Source of the DNA: Actinomadura oligospora ATCC 43269
Lineage (GTDB): Bacteria; Actinomycetota; Actinomycetes; Streptosporangiales; Streptosporangiaceae
DNA: 64,000 nucleotides
Direction of reading: 5' to 3'
Assembly: GCF_000518265.1 (NCBI RefSeq)
Contig: NZ_JADG01000003.1
Coordinates: forward strand, 1,032,712 to 1,096,711
In this document: positions 50,835 through 60,284 of the stretch, piece after piece
Numbering within the stretch: position 1 is the first letter of the stretch
Layout of the letters: each line of letters opens with the position of its first letter
Translations under genes and position numbers: made by a program
The notes under the pieces: generated by a model
What the model saw: the letters and a program-made list of their open reading frames with translations, nothing else
Told to the model about the DNA's origin: nothing
Databases searched by the model: none

Positions 50835-51542
50835 ATGATCGAGTTGAGCGGCTATGAGCAGACCTGGATAGACGTCCTGGACGAGCTGCAGAACTGCCCG
50901 GAGATCGAGGTCCTCAACGAGTACCGAGAGATCGACCCGGAGGTCGAGGACGCCGAGACCAGCCTCAGCGCCGTCGCCCACGTCACCAGAATGCCGCTGG
51001 GGGCGTCCTTCCGGGATTGCCATTTCCGGTTCGAATACCTCGGCAGCGCGTGGCAGAGCGCAGAGAGCAAGGACCACTTCATCACCGGGGAGTTCTGCCT
51101 GCAGCCCCTGGAGACCACCGTGCTGAACCAGTCACCGCTCGAACTGTGGGCCGATATGACGCCCGAGCAGGAACGGCTTCAGTTCGAACTCCGGGCCATC
51201 GACGGAACGCCCGAGTGGGGCACCGGCCATCTCGCCGCACTGCGTGTTCAGCCAGGCATCGCCGAGCCCGAGATCTGGTTCGACAAAACCAGCGACCACT
51301 ACTACCAACTGGAACTCGACTACCAGGGCTACCTTGACGCCCTACGCGTCACCAAGGGCACCTTCGGCTGGCAGTACCTGTTCACCGCCTCACCGCTCAA
51401 CGGCGGCAAGGCAACGCTCGACAGACTCCGGACGATGCTCGACCTGTTTCCGAAGTGGTTTCCCGATCACGACTACGAGCCGTTCCGGCGGCGCTTGAAC
51501 CTGGCCATCAGCCGTCCGTGGCCGCGCGGCGCGAGAAAATGA
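50835..51542 (+). CDS. Hypothetical acidic protein (235 aa)
   Basis: Residues 1-80 (MIELSGYEQTWIDVLDELQN) are acidic and helical. The middle (SFRDCHFRFEYLGSAWQSAE, FITGEFCLQPLETTVLNQSP) is beta-rich, and the end is helical (RTMLDLFPKWFPDHDYEPFR). No signal or membrane segment. Not assigned. The ATG at 50835 is the first with good downstream composition. It may be an immunity or SUKH-like protein (inference from the presence of several such genes in this window). Confidence 0.6.
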   Translation: MIELSGYEQTWIDVLDELQNCPEIEVLNEYREIDPEVEDAETSLSAVAHVTRMPLGASFRDCHFRFEYLGSAWQSAESKDHFITGEFCLQPLETTVLNQSPLELWADMTPEQERLQFELRAIDGTPEWGTGHLAALRVQPGIAEPEIWFDKTSDHYYQLELDYQGYLDALRVTKGTFGWQYLFTASPLNGGKATLDRLRTMLDLFPKWFPDHDYEPFRRRLNLAISRPWPRGARK

Positions 51543-52049
51543 TCCCTCGGCGGGGAGGTCGTCTCGCCCCGAGTCCGGAACGGCACGGCCAACTCGGGCG
51601 GAGGCCCTCGAACGGCCAGGTTCACGTGTACTCCACCTGCTCCGGTGGGGTCGGACGAGTTCCAGTAGGGGGCGGTCGTAGAGCGGCGAGTGGAGGAGTT
51701 CGACAACGTCGTCCAGCGCGCGACGTCCGCGGGGATCGGGCCTTGGCGACGCGCCTGCTCCAGCCTGTGCGCCCGGCCCTCGACGCCGGGGGGCCATGCG
51801 GATTCGGGGCGGCGGCAAAGCCCAGAACGGCAACCTCTCGACCGTGGCCGTACAGGTCGGCGCGCTGCCTGTGCCCAGACGGGCGGCCCAGGAAGGAGGA
51901 GGGGCCAGCCCTGAACAGGCCGCGGGTGACCTCCGCCGATCGGCACTCACCTATTGAGCGCCGTCGGCCGGACGCACCAACAGGGTCACGGCCGTGGGGG
52001 GAGTCCAGGCCATGGCTCTTCCGAAAGGCTGTCGCGGTCGGCTTTCAGG
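51543..52049. other. 500-base gap, no intact gene
   Basis: The minus strand has one protein-like fragment near 51610-51710 (RRALDDVVELLHSPLYDRPL). No start, no family. Confidence 0.4.
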
Positions 52050-52979
52050 TCACCGTTCGAGGGGCGCACTGAGCTGCAACGCCGTACGTATCATCGCGGC
52101 GCGCTGGCCGGGGCAGTGCCACAGGTCTTCGTCCACCGGCTCGTCGTCGTCGAAGCGCATCGGCTTGTACAGGTACTGGACGCCCGCGAGCCAGGAATCG
52201 GGGTCGACGTCGTGGCTTTCGCCGTGCGCGCACGCCGAGTCCGTCGCGACCTGGGTGAGAACCTCCCGCAGGTAGGTCGGGACGGCTGGCGGTGCGGTCG
52301 CTTCCTGTCCGACCAGGGACGAGCAGACGACCGCCGTCAAGGGCAACACCTCGCTCTGCGGGACGTCACCGAGCAGTCTCTGGGCTGCCCAAAGGCTCGC
52401 GATCTGCGAAGGCGCGTCCTCAGGGAAAGAGCCGACGTTGACGGTGAGCCCGATGACGTCCAAGGCGCCATCGACCACGTACGCAGGCGTGAGCAGGCTG
52501 AAATCCGGCATTCCGAACTCGACGGGACGCCGCGCCAGCAGCACTTCCATGGCTTCACGGGCCATCGTGCGGAGCCAGGCCGGGCAGGAGAACAGCGCGA
52601 TCTCGTCGCGGCCCGTGAATCCTGCGGCGGTCGCCACCTCGGGGTTCTCGATCGCCGGGATCCACCGCACGATGCGCTCGAGGTTGTCGAGCTCGGCGTA
52701 GCCCGGATGGTCTTCCTCGCAGGTGTCCAGCGTTTCCTCGGCCAGCGCCGCCGCGGCGAGCAACGAGTCGTAGACCCGCTGGTCGCGGAGCCGGTGGACG
52801 GCCCAGAAGCTGGTCGAGTAGAGCGCGAGGAGCTGTCCCGCCCGCACGCCGGGATCGGGATCCTCCGCGAGGATCTCGGCGACCAGCCCGAGCAGTTCGA
52901 CCGGATCGCCGGTCGGATAGTCGTTGATGATCTCAAGCAGGCTCCTGACGAACCCGCTGGCGGGAGGAAACTGGTTCAC
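52050..52979 (-). CDS. Hypothetical protein (309 aa)
   Basis: The reading from the GTG at 52979 (VNQFPPASGFVRSLLEIIND) is helical throughout, with segments such as AEDPDPGVRAGQLLALYSTS, FWAVHRLRDQRVYDSLLAAA and AELDNLERIVRWIPAIENPE. It resembles HEAT/TPR-type helical repeats. The frame is open upstream to 53111, but those residues are poor. No family assigned. Codon and base use match true genes. Confidence 0.6.
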   Translation of the reverse strand: MNQFPPASGFVRSLLEIINDYPTGDPVELLGLVAEILAEDPDPGVRAGQLLALYSTSFWAVHRLRDQRVYDSLLAAAALAEETLDTCEEDHPGYAELDNLERIVRWIPAIENPEVATAAGFTGRDEIALFSCPAWLRTMAREAMEVLLARRPVEFGMPDFSLLTPAYVVDGALDVIGLTVNVGSFPEDAPSQIASLWAAQRLLGDVPQSEVLPLTAVVCSSLVGQEATAPPAVPTYLREVLTQVATDSACAHGESHDVDPDSWLAGVQYLYKPMRFDDDEPVDEDLWHCPGQRAAMIRTALQLSAPLER

Positions 52980-53406
52980 CGATGTCAGATGCAGGCCGCT
53001 GCCCCGAGGTTCCGTACCGTCATGATCCGCCCAGGCGCATGGGCACCCGTGCGGCTGCGCCAGCCCTCTCCACACGACTCGGCGAGGCCCCGAGCCCCAA
53101 CCGGACGGCATTGCGGTGACCCGACCCGCGGTCCTGGGTGCGGCCTGCCGTTGGTGTCGACCGGCCGGGCACTTCTCCTGTCACCTTGATGACGACCGAT
53201 CGCATGACCGCGAGCGGACTCCAGATCACCGACAGTGATCGCGCCTTCGACGGCGCTCGAGAATACGCTCCAACGACTTTGCGATCTCACCGGCAAGCTG
53301 GCCGTCCGCCTGGTTGGGACTGCTACCGGCTCGGTGTTCACCTCACCGGCGGTTACCGAGGCGGGCACAGGCCGGGTGGGACGATGCGTCGGGGCCTGGG
53401 CTGCTT
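52980..53406. other. Gap with no intact gene
   Basis: About 430 bases, mostly GC-rich with short open readings in several frames; nothing supported. Confidence 0.4.
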
Positions 53407-53640
53407 TCAGCAGCAGGTGTGTGCTTTCTCTGCGCGCGGGCGCGGTTCGTTCTGGGGTTCGGTGGCGGCGATTCGGCCGCGGAGCATGGCGTCCATTACG
53501 GCCGTGAACCGTTGTGTTCGCGGTTGGCCGAGGACGAAGGGGTTCGCTTCGTTGGGGTGATCGCGGAGCTGCTCGGCGCGTTCCAGGCCGTAGTCGTTGG
53601 GGTGGTTAGAAAATTCCACATTCGCGCCCGCCTGACGCAT
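53407..53640 (-). pseudogene. Subclass B3-like metallo-beta-lactamase, C-terminal relic
   Basis: A minus-strand reading ANVEFSNHPNDYGLERAEQL, then NPFVLGQPRTQRFTAVMDAM. This matches the C-terminal end of B3-type MBL-fold hydrolases (ELSNH…NPFVxGxxxYxRFxxVM). The metal-binding N-terminal part is missing. It faces away from the serine beta-lactamase relic, with a LysR relic between, as in a decayed resistance locus. Confidence 0.6.
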
Positions 53641-53968
53641 CCAGCCGGAGGACGACCTGCCACACATCCGGGACCACCTGGAACGGCTCGGCCACCGCGC
53701 GGCCCTGCTGCCCGCGCAGATCACCCTCGCTCCCTCGCTCACCGCGGCCGTGTCCGAGACCCTCCGTACCGGCGCGCTGCTGCTGTGCTCGTCCGCGCAG
53801 GCCGACGAGTTGGGGCTGTCCTGGCGTCCGCTGGTGGGTGAGCCCGTCGCACGCGGCTACCAGCTGCGCGCCAGCAGCGGCGTCGACGCGCGAGCTGTGA
53901 GCGAAGGGCATCGGGAGCCGATCGCGCGCTGTTTGGGTGTACCGGCGGACGGCCGGGGGCGGTCATGA
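53640..53968 (+). pseudogene. LysR-type regulator, C-terminal relic
   Basis: The frame DDLPHIRDHLERLGHRAALL, ITLAPSLTAAVSETLRTGAL, LLCSSAQADELGLSWRPLVG is the end of an effector domain of a LysR regulator (AmpR-type arrangement). No HTH remains. Its stop overlaps the start of the beta-lactamase gene (ATGA), so they once formed an operon. Confidence 0.55.
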
Positions 53969-54866
53969 CCGTCCACCAGGCCGTCCGGGAGCTCCAGGCC
54001 ATGCTCAAGGACGCGGGACTGTCCGGCTCGTATCTGGTCCGCGATCTGGACGGCGGCGACGAGCTCGGCATCGCCCCGGACCTCGAGCTGCCGATCGCGT
54101 CGCTGGTCAAGGTGCCGCTCGCGGTGGCCGTGTCGGAGCACGTCCAGGACGGACGGATCGACGCGGCGACCATGATCGAGGTGCCTCCTGGGCGCGTCAC
54201 GACACCGGGCCCGGTGGGGCTGAGCAGGTTCCGGCATCCGGCCCGGATCGCCGTCGACGACCTGCTCTATCTCAGCACCTCGATGAGCGACAGCAGCGCG
54301 ACGGACGCCCTGTTCGGGCTTGTTCCGCCCGCCGAGGTGAACCGGGTTCTGGCGAGGTCCGGCGTCACCGGCATCACCGTGCGCCATTCCATGGACGAGC
54401 TCACGCAGACCCCAATGGAACGGTTCGAGCCACGCGAGGTCCACCTCGCCCAGTCGCTGGCGATCGGCTCCCGCACCGCCGGGCGTGGACATCCGGTCCC
54501 CCAGCTGGACGTCAGCCGCGCGAACTCCGGTACCGCCCGAGCTTGCGTCGACCTCCTCCAGGCCCTGTGGGTCCCCACCCGCATCCCCGTCGCGGTCGCC
54601 GCCCAGGTGCGCAGCCTCATGGGCCTGAACGTCGTCCGGCACCGGCTCGCACCCGACTTCAGCTCGGACCCTCGCGATGGTCGTCCAAGACCGGCACGCT
54701 GCTCAACCTGCGCCACGAGATCGGGGTGGTCGAGCACGACGACGGCTCCCGATACGCCATCGCGGCGCTGACGGAGTCCACCGTGCCCGCGGCGATCCTG
54801 CCGACGGCGGAGGTCGTGATGGCACATGTGGCCCGCGCCCTGCACGACCTGCTACGGGCACGATGA
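53965..54866 (+). pseudogene. Serine beta-lactamase (class A-like), frameshifted
   Basis: The first 230 or so codons hold the active-site S-x-x-K (SLVK, S46-K49), an SDS in place of SDN (residues 108-110), and an omega-loop region, in the frame starting MTVHQAVRELQAMLKDAGLS. The KTG triad (RWSSKTGTLLNLRHEIGVVE) and the rest to residue about 300 lie in the next frame, after a shift near 54670. It lacks a clear signal peptide at the chosen ATG. As written, the protein has no KTG box and would be inactive. A single-base error would restore it. Confidence 0.75.
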
Positions 54867-54935
54867 GCGACGCTGGTACGCCTGTGGGTCGACGTCGGAA
54901 CCGGCGCGTCTTGGTCGATGAACCGCCACCGGCCT

Positions 54936-55835
54936 TTATGGGCGGAGCGCGAAGAATGCCTCGAGGCGACGGCGGTGGTAGTCGAGGTCGTCCTCGCTTA
55001 GGTGGCCGCCGCGGCGGCGCTCGTGTTCGAAGCACGCGGCCTCGCAGCGCAGCCGGTGCCGGATGAGCTGGACGACGGTTTCGTCGTCCATGGCGCCCGC
55101 CGTCCCACCCGCCTCGTGGTAGTCGTCGACGAACCGGCGGCGCTGTTCGAGGGACGCGGCGTATTCGTCGGTCCACTCCAGTGCGACCGAGGCGACCTCC
55201 AGTTCGGGCGCGCCGACGACGGCCGCGTCCCAGTCCAGGACAGCGACGAGCCGTCCGTCCCGGGCGAGGGTGTTGCCGACGTAGTAGTCGCCGTGCAGCG
55301 GGTGCCGAAGGGGACGGCGGCGATGGAACTCCGCCAGCCAGCGGTCGAGCTGCGGATCGGCGAGGTCGGGGACGTCCTGCGGCGGCTCTCCGTCCAGGCC
55401 GACCTCCAGGAACCCCCGCACCGGACGCGTCGGAGGGCGAAAATCGACCAGAGCGCGGTGGAGCCGTGCGAGGAGCCGCGCACCTTCCCGGCGCATCGGC
55501 TCCTCGGCGATGCCTGGCCACTCCCCCTCGACGAACGGCCAGACCGACACGGGCCGTCCTTCGACGCGGACGACCGTGGCCCTGCCGCGCGTGCGCAACG
55601 GCACGACCGCCTCCGGCATGGACAGCGCCGCATGCGCGGCGACGGCGTGGCACCACTCGGACTCGGCACTGCTCCGTCCCAACGGCCCGATCCGGATGAC
55701 GAGGTCACCGGCCCGGTACGCCGCAGACTCCTCGCCGCCCTGCAGACGTACCGGCTCGTCCTCGACACGCCGTCCCCACTCCTCTTGGACGGCGTCACGC
55801 ATGGCCGCGGTCAGCGGCGTCTCCACGAAAGCCAC
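54936..55835 (-). CDS. Aminoglycoside phosphotransferase-family kinase
   Basis: A 299-residue APH/ChoK-fold protein. The Brenner motif HGDYYVGN is at 181-188 (catalytic Asp183) and the Mg-binding DWD at 201-203. It has the N-lobe GGEESAAYRAGDLVIRIGPL and no signal. Such proteins phosphorylate aminoglycosides, other antibiotics or metabolites (for example homoserine); the sequence alone does not give the substrate. It is convergent with the beta-lactamase relic, in a small group of resistance-type genes. Confidence 0.9.
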   Translation of the reverse strand: MAFVETPLTAAMRDAVQEEWGRRVEDEPVRLQGGEESAAYRAGDLVIRIGPLGRSSAESEWCHAVAAHAALSMPEAVVPLRTRGRATVVRVEGRPVSVWPFVEGEWPGIAEEPMRREGARLLARLHRALVDFRPPTRPVRGFLEVGLDGEPPQDVPDLADPQLDRWLAEFHRRRPLRHPLHGDYYVGNTLARDGRLVAVLDWDAAVVGAPELEVASVALEWTDEYAASLEQRRRFVDDYHEAGGTAGAMDDETVVQLIRHRLRCEAACFEHERRRGGHLSEDDLDYHRRRLEAFFALRP

Positions 55836-55894
55836 CCTCGCGACCGTACCCTTCGGTTACAGGGCGTTCACCCGGTACGGGACGTTCGACCAGG

Positions 55895-57475
55895 TCAGCG
55901 GGGCATGTTGCGGCTGTGGACGCCGAACCACCGTTGCAGAGCCGCCTGGAGACCCTCCAACTCCTTGGGGCTTGGCTGGGGCGAGATGGATGCCCAGGCG
56001 ACGTAGGAGTCCGGGCGGATGAGCAGGGCGGTGGGCCCTGAGGTTTGGGGAAGCGCGGTGACGATCTCCAGTCCGTCCTGCGGCAGGGCGAGCGTCTCGG
56101 CCAGCGCTGCTCCTTCGGTCAGGTCGAGCAGCAGAGGACGTGCGGCTCTGGTCAGCTCGGCCAGCCGGACCGGCCCGGTGGGAGTGTGCAGCTCCAGGTC
56201 CGGGACGAATCGGCCGACCAGCGGGTGCGCCTCGGGCTCGCCCATGTCGTAACGGACGTCGGCGCCTGCGACAAGCCCGGCGAGGCGCTGCACGGTGGCG
56301 GCGTCACCGAGCAGTTCGGCGAACACCGCGCGCAGTCCGGTGACGTCGTCACCGGGGGCGATCAAGGCCGACTGTGCCTGCGCGTTCAGGACCATGCGGT
56401 GGGCCGCTGATCGTCGCTCCGTCTCGTAACTGTCCAGCAGTCCGGACGGGGCGCCGCCGCGGAGGGTGGCGGCGAGTTTCCAGCCGAGGTTCACGGCGTC
56501 CTGCAGGCCGAGGTTGAGCCCGGGCCCTCCCCCGGTGGCGGAGTACACGTGGGCGGCGTCACCGATCAGGAACACCCGGCCGTCGCGGAACCGTTCGGCG
56601 ATCCGGGTGTTGCCGCCGCTCAGCCGCCGCAGCACATGCGGCCCTTCGCCGTCGGGGGGACCGAGCGGCACCTCGACCCCGAGTACGCGGCGGATGCTCG
56701 CCCGCAGCTCCTCGAGGGTCATGGAGTCCTCGGTCTCGGGCTGGTCCCACTCCGTGGTGCTGAGCAGCGGCGGGTGGCCGGGCATCGGCGCGTAGGAGAA
56801 TCCGCCATGCTCGGTGCGGTGGGGCAGGAACGGCAGGACGGGGCCGTGGCCGGGGATGTCGAGTGCGCCGGTCGCCGGATCGAGCCAGTCCGCCGGGACC
56901 GTCGCGTGCGCCGAGCGGACGGTCATCCGGTCGTAGGTGACGCCGGGGAACCCGATGCCGGAGAGTTTGCGTGTGCTGCTGTGTGCTCCGTCCGCGCCGA
57001 TGAGGTAGCGGGTCCGAAGCCGGTACGTCCCGCTCGGACTCGCGACGTCGATGGACACCTCGTCGTCCTGCGAGAGGCCGACGACGTCGTGCCCCTGCCG
57101 GATTTCCACGCCCAGTTCGATGGCGCGCTCCCGGAGGACCTGCACGATGCGCCGCTGTGGCACCGGCAGGGCGTAGACGGGACTGTCCTCCAGCAGGCTC
57201 AGGTCCAGGCCCAGCGCGCCGAACATGAAGTATCCGGAATTCGGCTGCGGTGGTTCTTTGTCACCGCTGAGGCGTTCGTGAAGGCCCCGGTGGTCGAGCA
57301 TTCTCACGACCTGCCCGAGCAGCCCGTTCGCCTTGGGTTCCCGGCTCGGCTCAGGAAGCCGTTCCAGGACGATCGGCCGGACGCCCGCCAGGCTCAGTTC
57401 GCAGGCCAGCATCAGTCCGTTCGGACCGGCGCCGACGATGACGACATCTGTGATCACGTGTTCTCCGTTGGTCAT
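55895..57475 (-). CDS. FAD-dependent aromatic hydroxylase
   Basis: A 526-residue complete class A flavoprotein monooxygenase (PheA/TfdB, RdmE-like). GAGPNG at 15-20 (FAD), GADGAH at 160-165, GDAAH with GGGPGLNLG downstream, and the thioredoxin-like C-terminal region. Hydroxylates an aromatic or polyketide substrate with NADPH and O2. It is transcribed seven bases after the stop of the TIM-barrel gene in the same direction, so both form one operon. A paralogue is truncated at the left edge of the window. Confidence 0.92.
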   Translation of the reverse strand: MTNGEHVITDVVIVGAGPNGLMLACELSLAGVRPIVLERLPEPSREPKANGLLGQVVRMLDHRGLHERLSGDKEPPQPNSGYFMFGALGLDLSLLEDSPVYALPVPQRRIVQVLRERAIELGVEIRQGHDVVGLSQDDEVSIDVASPSGTYRLRTRYLIGADGAHSSTRKLSGIGFPGVTYDRMTVRSAHATVPADWLDPATGALDIPGHGPVLPFLPHRTEHGGFSYAPMPGHPPLLSTTEWDQPETEDSMTLEELRASIRRVLGVEVPLGPPDGEGPHVLRRLSGGNTRIAERFRDGRVFLIGDAAHVYSATGGGPGLNLGLQDAVNLGWKLAATLRGGAPSGLLDSYETERRSAAHRMVLNAQAQSALIAPGDDVTGLRAVFAELLGDAATVQRLAGLVAGADVRYDMGEPEAHPLVGRFVPDLELHTPTGPVRLAELTRAARPLLLDLTEGAALAETLALPQDGLEIVTALPQTSGPTALLIRPDSYVAWASISPQPSPKELEGLQAALQRWFGVHSRNMPR

Positions 57476-57482
57476 GACGCGG

Positions 57483-58499
57483 TCAGCCGCGGTAGTACTC
57501 GGCGAGGGTGGTGAACGCGGCCTTGGGCTCCCAGGGCATGTCGGGGTAGGTGTCTCCGAGGCGGTCCTCGTAGACCTTGACGACGCCGTAACTGGCCAGG
57601 TCCAGATCGTCGCGGGGATCTCCGTCGGGACGATGGACGTGGTCGTAGAGCGCGAAGGTGAACACGAAGGCGCTGTCGACGCCGCCCGCTTCGAACGCCT
57701 CCAGCAGCTCACGCACGCACGTGGCCTGACCGGCCTCGTCCCGGGCGTACTCACCGTTCAACCGCACCGGGCCGCGTTCGTCGTACTCGACGATGTCCAG
57801 GCCGAGTGCGCCCTTGTCGGCGGCCCCTTGGTAGCCGGCGGAGCCGAACTCGGTGATCGCGACCGGCTTGCCTTGCGCGACCAGGCCACGGACGCCGTCG
57901 GCGAAGCGGTCGGCGATCTCGGCCGACCTGTAGAGGTCGACGGACATGATGTCGAAGAGCGTCCAGTCGACGCCTTCGAGCGGTACCGAGGCGTAGGTCA
58001 CCCTGCCGCCGAAGCGCTCGCGCACGAGCGGCACGGCCTTGCCGAGGAAGTCGTTGACACGTGCGCCGACCTGGTCGATCAGCTCACGCACGCCGTCCGG
58101 CCGGCGCAGCAACGCGACCCGCTCGTCGGTGCTGTCGCCGGGCAGGAAACCGGGATTCATCAGGCTCAGCTCGGCGCCGGCGACGAACACCACCTCCGCG
58201 CCCTGCAGCCTCAACCGCTCCGCGCGTTCGGCGCAGTCGGCGAACAGCGACAGCATCTCCTCGGCGGTCAGTTCGAGGGGGTAGGGCGAGAACCAGACCT
58301 CCAGCCCCAGGTCGGCGGCGTACGTCGCGGCCAACTCGATCCGTTCGGGGTCACCGCCCATGACGCGGACGGCGTTGCAGTGCAGGTCGTCGCGGATGAT
58401 GCGCAGCTCTCGCTCGACCGTCTCCGGGTCGAAGTGCCTGCGAGAGTTCGCTCCGTTCTTGACGAAGCCGGTGTCATAGCTGATGCCTTTGGCGCGCAC
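57483..58499 (-). CDS. TIM-barrel protein (glycoside-hydrolase-like)
   Basis: A 338-residue cytosolic barrel protein. The start MRAKGISYDTGFVKNGANSR, the LHCNAVRVMGGDPERIELAA strand, LEVWFSPYPLELTAEEMLSL and a candidate catalytic Glu in GKPVAITEFGSAGYQGAADK point to a GH-A clan (GH2/GH5-like) fold. Homologues in Streptomyces are often misannotated as abortive infection proteins. The upstream palindrome GGTACGAAGCGTACC (58533) suggests TetR control. It heads an operon with the FAD monooxygenase, so the pair may process an aromatic glycoside (inference). Confidence 0.75.
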   Translation of the reverse strand: MRAKGISYDTGFVKNGANSRRHFDPETVERELRIIRDDLHCNAVRVMGGDPERIELAATYAADLGLEVWFSPYPLELTAEEMLSLFADCAERAERLRLQGAEVVFVAGAELSLMNPGFLPGDSTDERVALLRRPDGVRELIDQVGARVNDFLGKAVPLVRERFGGRVTYASVPLEGVDWTLFDIMSVDLYRSAEIADRFADGVRGLVAQGKPVAITEFGSAGYQGAADKGALGLDIVEYDERGPVRLNGEYARDEAGQATCVRELLEAFEAGGVDSAFVFTFALYDHVHRPDGDPRDDLDLASYGVVKVYEDRLGDTYPDMPWEPKAAFTTLAEYYRG

Positions 58500-58948
58500 G
58501 TCTCTTCCCTTCTCCCCTCAAGGGGCACTCAAGGTACGAAGCGTACCCTAAATGCCGGTGTGAGCTGCTAGCAAGCCGAGCGATAAGGAACGGCCAGTGC
58601 CGATCATGGGACGTACACGTCCCGCTCGGGGGCCTGCCGCCGGTACGCACTGGTTGCTCGACGGCGGCGATTCGGTCTGTCACGGACTGGCCGTGCAGTC
58701 TCCACTGCCGACCGATGTCGATTGCTTCTGCGACGGTTTGCGTCGCTCTCGGCGCACCACCGCCTGCGACGTCTGGCCGTGCACGTGGCGACCGGGACGC
58801 CCGAGGACCTGATCGCCTCACCAGCTGAGGCGCGCATCGCGTGTTACAGCCCGCGCCCGGCCAGAGCCCAAGCGGTCGCCGACCTGCTGACCGGCACACG
58901 CATCACAACTCCCGGCCAGGTCCCGGGGCTTGAGCAGCAACCCTGCGG
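58500..58948. other. Gap left of recombinase relic, no intact gene
   Basis: Contains the operator at 58533 and a plus-strand fragment near 58770-58900 (HVATGTPEDLIASPAEARIA) of unknown origin. Nothing else supported. Confidence 0.4.
58533..58547. promoter_or_regulatory. TetR-type palindrome before TIM-barrel/hydroxylase operon
   Basis: GGTACG-AAG-CGTACC, perfect 6-bp arms with a 3-base centre, 34 bases upstream of the minus-strand ATG. Its regulator is not in the window. Confidence 0.55.
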
Positions 58949-58993
58949 CCAGTGGCGTTAGCGGGTCGTGAGGGCCCGCGTTACCGCCACTGG
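58949..58993. terminator. Hairpin with 9-bp arms downstream of recombinase relic
   Basis: CCAGTGGCG (58949-58957) pairs with CGCCACTGG (58985-58993), and further partial pairing (GCGGG/CCCGC) shortens the loop. It is a plausible terminator between the relic and the gap. Confidence 0.5.
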
Positions 58994-59066
58994 CGGGTCC
59001 GATGCGGGTGGCGTCCAGGGTTACCGGTGGCGTCGGCTGGGGTCGTGTTGGGCGAGGGCGGCTGCG

Positions 59067-59098
59067 AGGGGGACGGCCGGAATACGGGCAGAAAGGGG
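59067..59098. repeat. Direct repeat 1 flanking recombinase relic
   Basis: A GGGGG-rich block ending in GCCGGAATACG followed by GAAAG. It is repeated at 60050-60078 in the same orientation, about 980 bases apart, on either side of the recombinase relic. Confidence 0.5.
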
Positions 59099-59180
59099 CC
59101 GCGGGATCTGATTGGTTGAGGCGTCCTCGAGGTAGCGGAGGACGCCGGGCACCACACCCCCGCCGCCGGCAGCCCGAGCC

Positions 59181-60016
59181 TTAGTCGGCCCCGTTGATCT
59201 GGTCGGCGTCGGCCAGCGCCCGGTACAGCGTGGCGACCGACGGGGCCTTGCCCGCGTTCTTGCCCGAGGCGATCCGGAGCTTGGCCGCGATCTGGGGGAC
59301 CGGTACGCCTTTGGCGCGCAGCGCCAGGGCGAAGGTGAGCATGTCGTCGTCGATCACCTTGGGCCGGCCGCCGTGGTTGCCGTTGGCTGCGGCGATCTGC
59401 TGCCCTTCCAGGGTCTTGTCGCGGATGTACTCGCGGTCGAGTTGCGCGGCGACCGCCAGCACCGCGAACAGCATCGCGCCCATCCCGTTCGGGGTCGTGT
59501 ATGCCGGTCAGCGGCCCGGTGAGCAGCTCCAGCTGGATCCCGGCAGCCTGCAGCTCACCCGACAGCGTCATCAGCTCGGCGGCGTTGCGCGCCAGCCGCT
59601 TGGTCTCGTGGACCGTCACGATGACCGGTTGGTCCGGCGCGGCGGTCCGGATGTCGCGGCACAAGGCCAGCGCCGCCGCGAGCTCCGGCCGCACCTTGAC
59701 CCGGGTGGAGATCTTCTCGGAGAAGATCCGGCTGCACCCGGCCGCGCAGCGCGACCAGCTGCGGTTCCAGTTCCTGGGCTCTGGTCGGGCAGCGGGCGTA
59801 CCCGATCCGGATCGGCGGGCCCGCCGGGTCCGGAGCCGCGGCCGCGACCGGCGGTCGCGCCTGCCACGGCCGCCCGGGGAACCGCCCGCCCGGGACCGGG
59901 ACCGGGACCGGGACCTCCAGCAGCTCCCGCAACGCTGGCACCAGAATGAACCGCGCGGTGTGGTACTTCGAGGCGACCTTCCCGCCCCGCGTCCGGCACA
60001 CCGACGGCGCCATCAC
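59181..60016 (-). pseudogene. Serine recombinase, two frameshifts
   Basis: Three successive frames rebuild a small recombinase: IRIGYARCPTRAQELEPQLV (the catalytic N-terminus, with Cys-Pro where Val-Ser normally lies, so the nucleophile Ser is lost), then LALCRDIRTAAPDQPVIVTV and TVHETKRLARNAAELMTLSG, then GAMLFAVLAVAAQLDREYIR with the C-terminal HTH (VPQIAAKLRIASGKNAGKAP). Shifts lie near 59690 and 59490. The mutated serine plus the shifts mean it is dead. A preceding N-terminal extension is basic and proline-rich. Confidence 0.75.
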
Positions 60017-60049
60017 CTCACAGCTCGGGCAGTCGAACCGCTCAACAGG

Positions 60050-60078
60050 GGGGCAGCCGGAATACGCCGGAAAGACAC
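60050..60078. repeat. Direct repeat 2 flanking recombinase relic
   Basis: GGGGGCAGCCGGAATACG, then CCGGAAAG; same core GCCGGAATACG as repeat 1. Confidence 0.5.
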
Positions 60079-60121
60079 CGCGAGAGCTGGACGCTTGCCC
60101 CGGGAGCGGCGTCTGACGTGC

Positions 60122-60137
60122 TGAAACTTAGGTTTCA
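60122..60137. promoter_or_regulatory. Orphan palindromic operator
   Basis: TGAAAC-TTAG-GTTTCA, 6-bp perfect arms. The first base of the following ATG-like codon is adjacent (60138), but the reading from there soon stops. No regulator gene remains here. The 60138-60446 stretch is otherwise empty apart from the hairpin at 60285. Confidence 0.5.
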
Positions 60138-60284
60138 ATGGAGCCATGGCCTCTTCACCGCTGCTGGCGCCCATCTAGCGGTGGTAGGCGAGCGGTCGTG
60201 GTTCTGGTGATCCACGGCCGTCGAGAATGGCGGTGTGCGGTCACTGGCTTGGCCTCGCGCGATTCAGGGGAGCCGGCACGTCCT

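Noticed and set aside
56549..57514. A plus-strand frame over the second FAD monooxygenase
   Set aside because: Shadow of a clear GAGPNG/GADG/GDAAH protein on the other strand.
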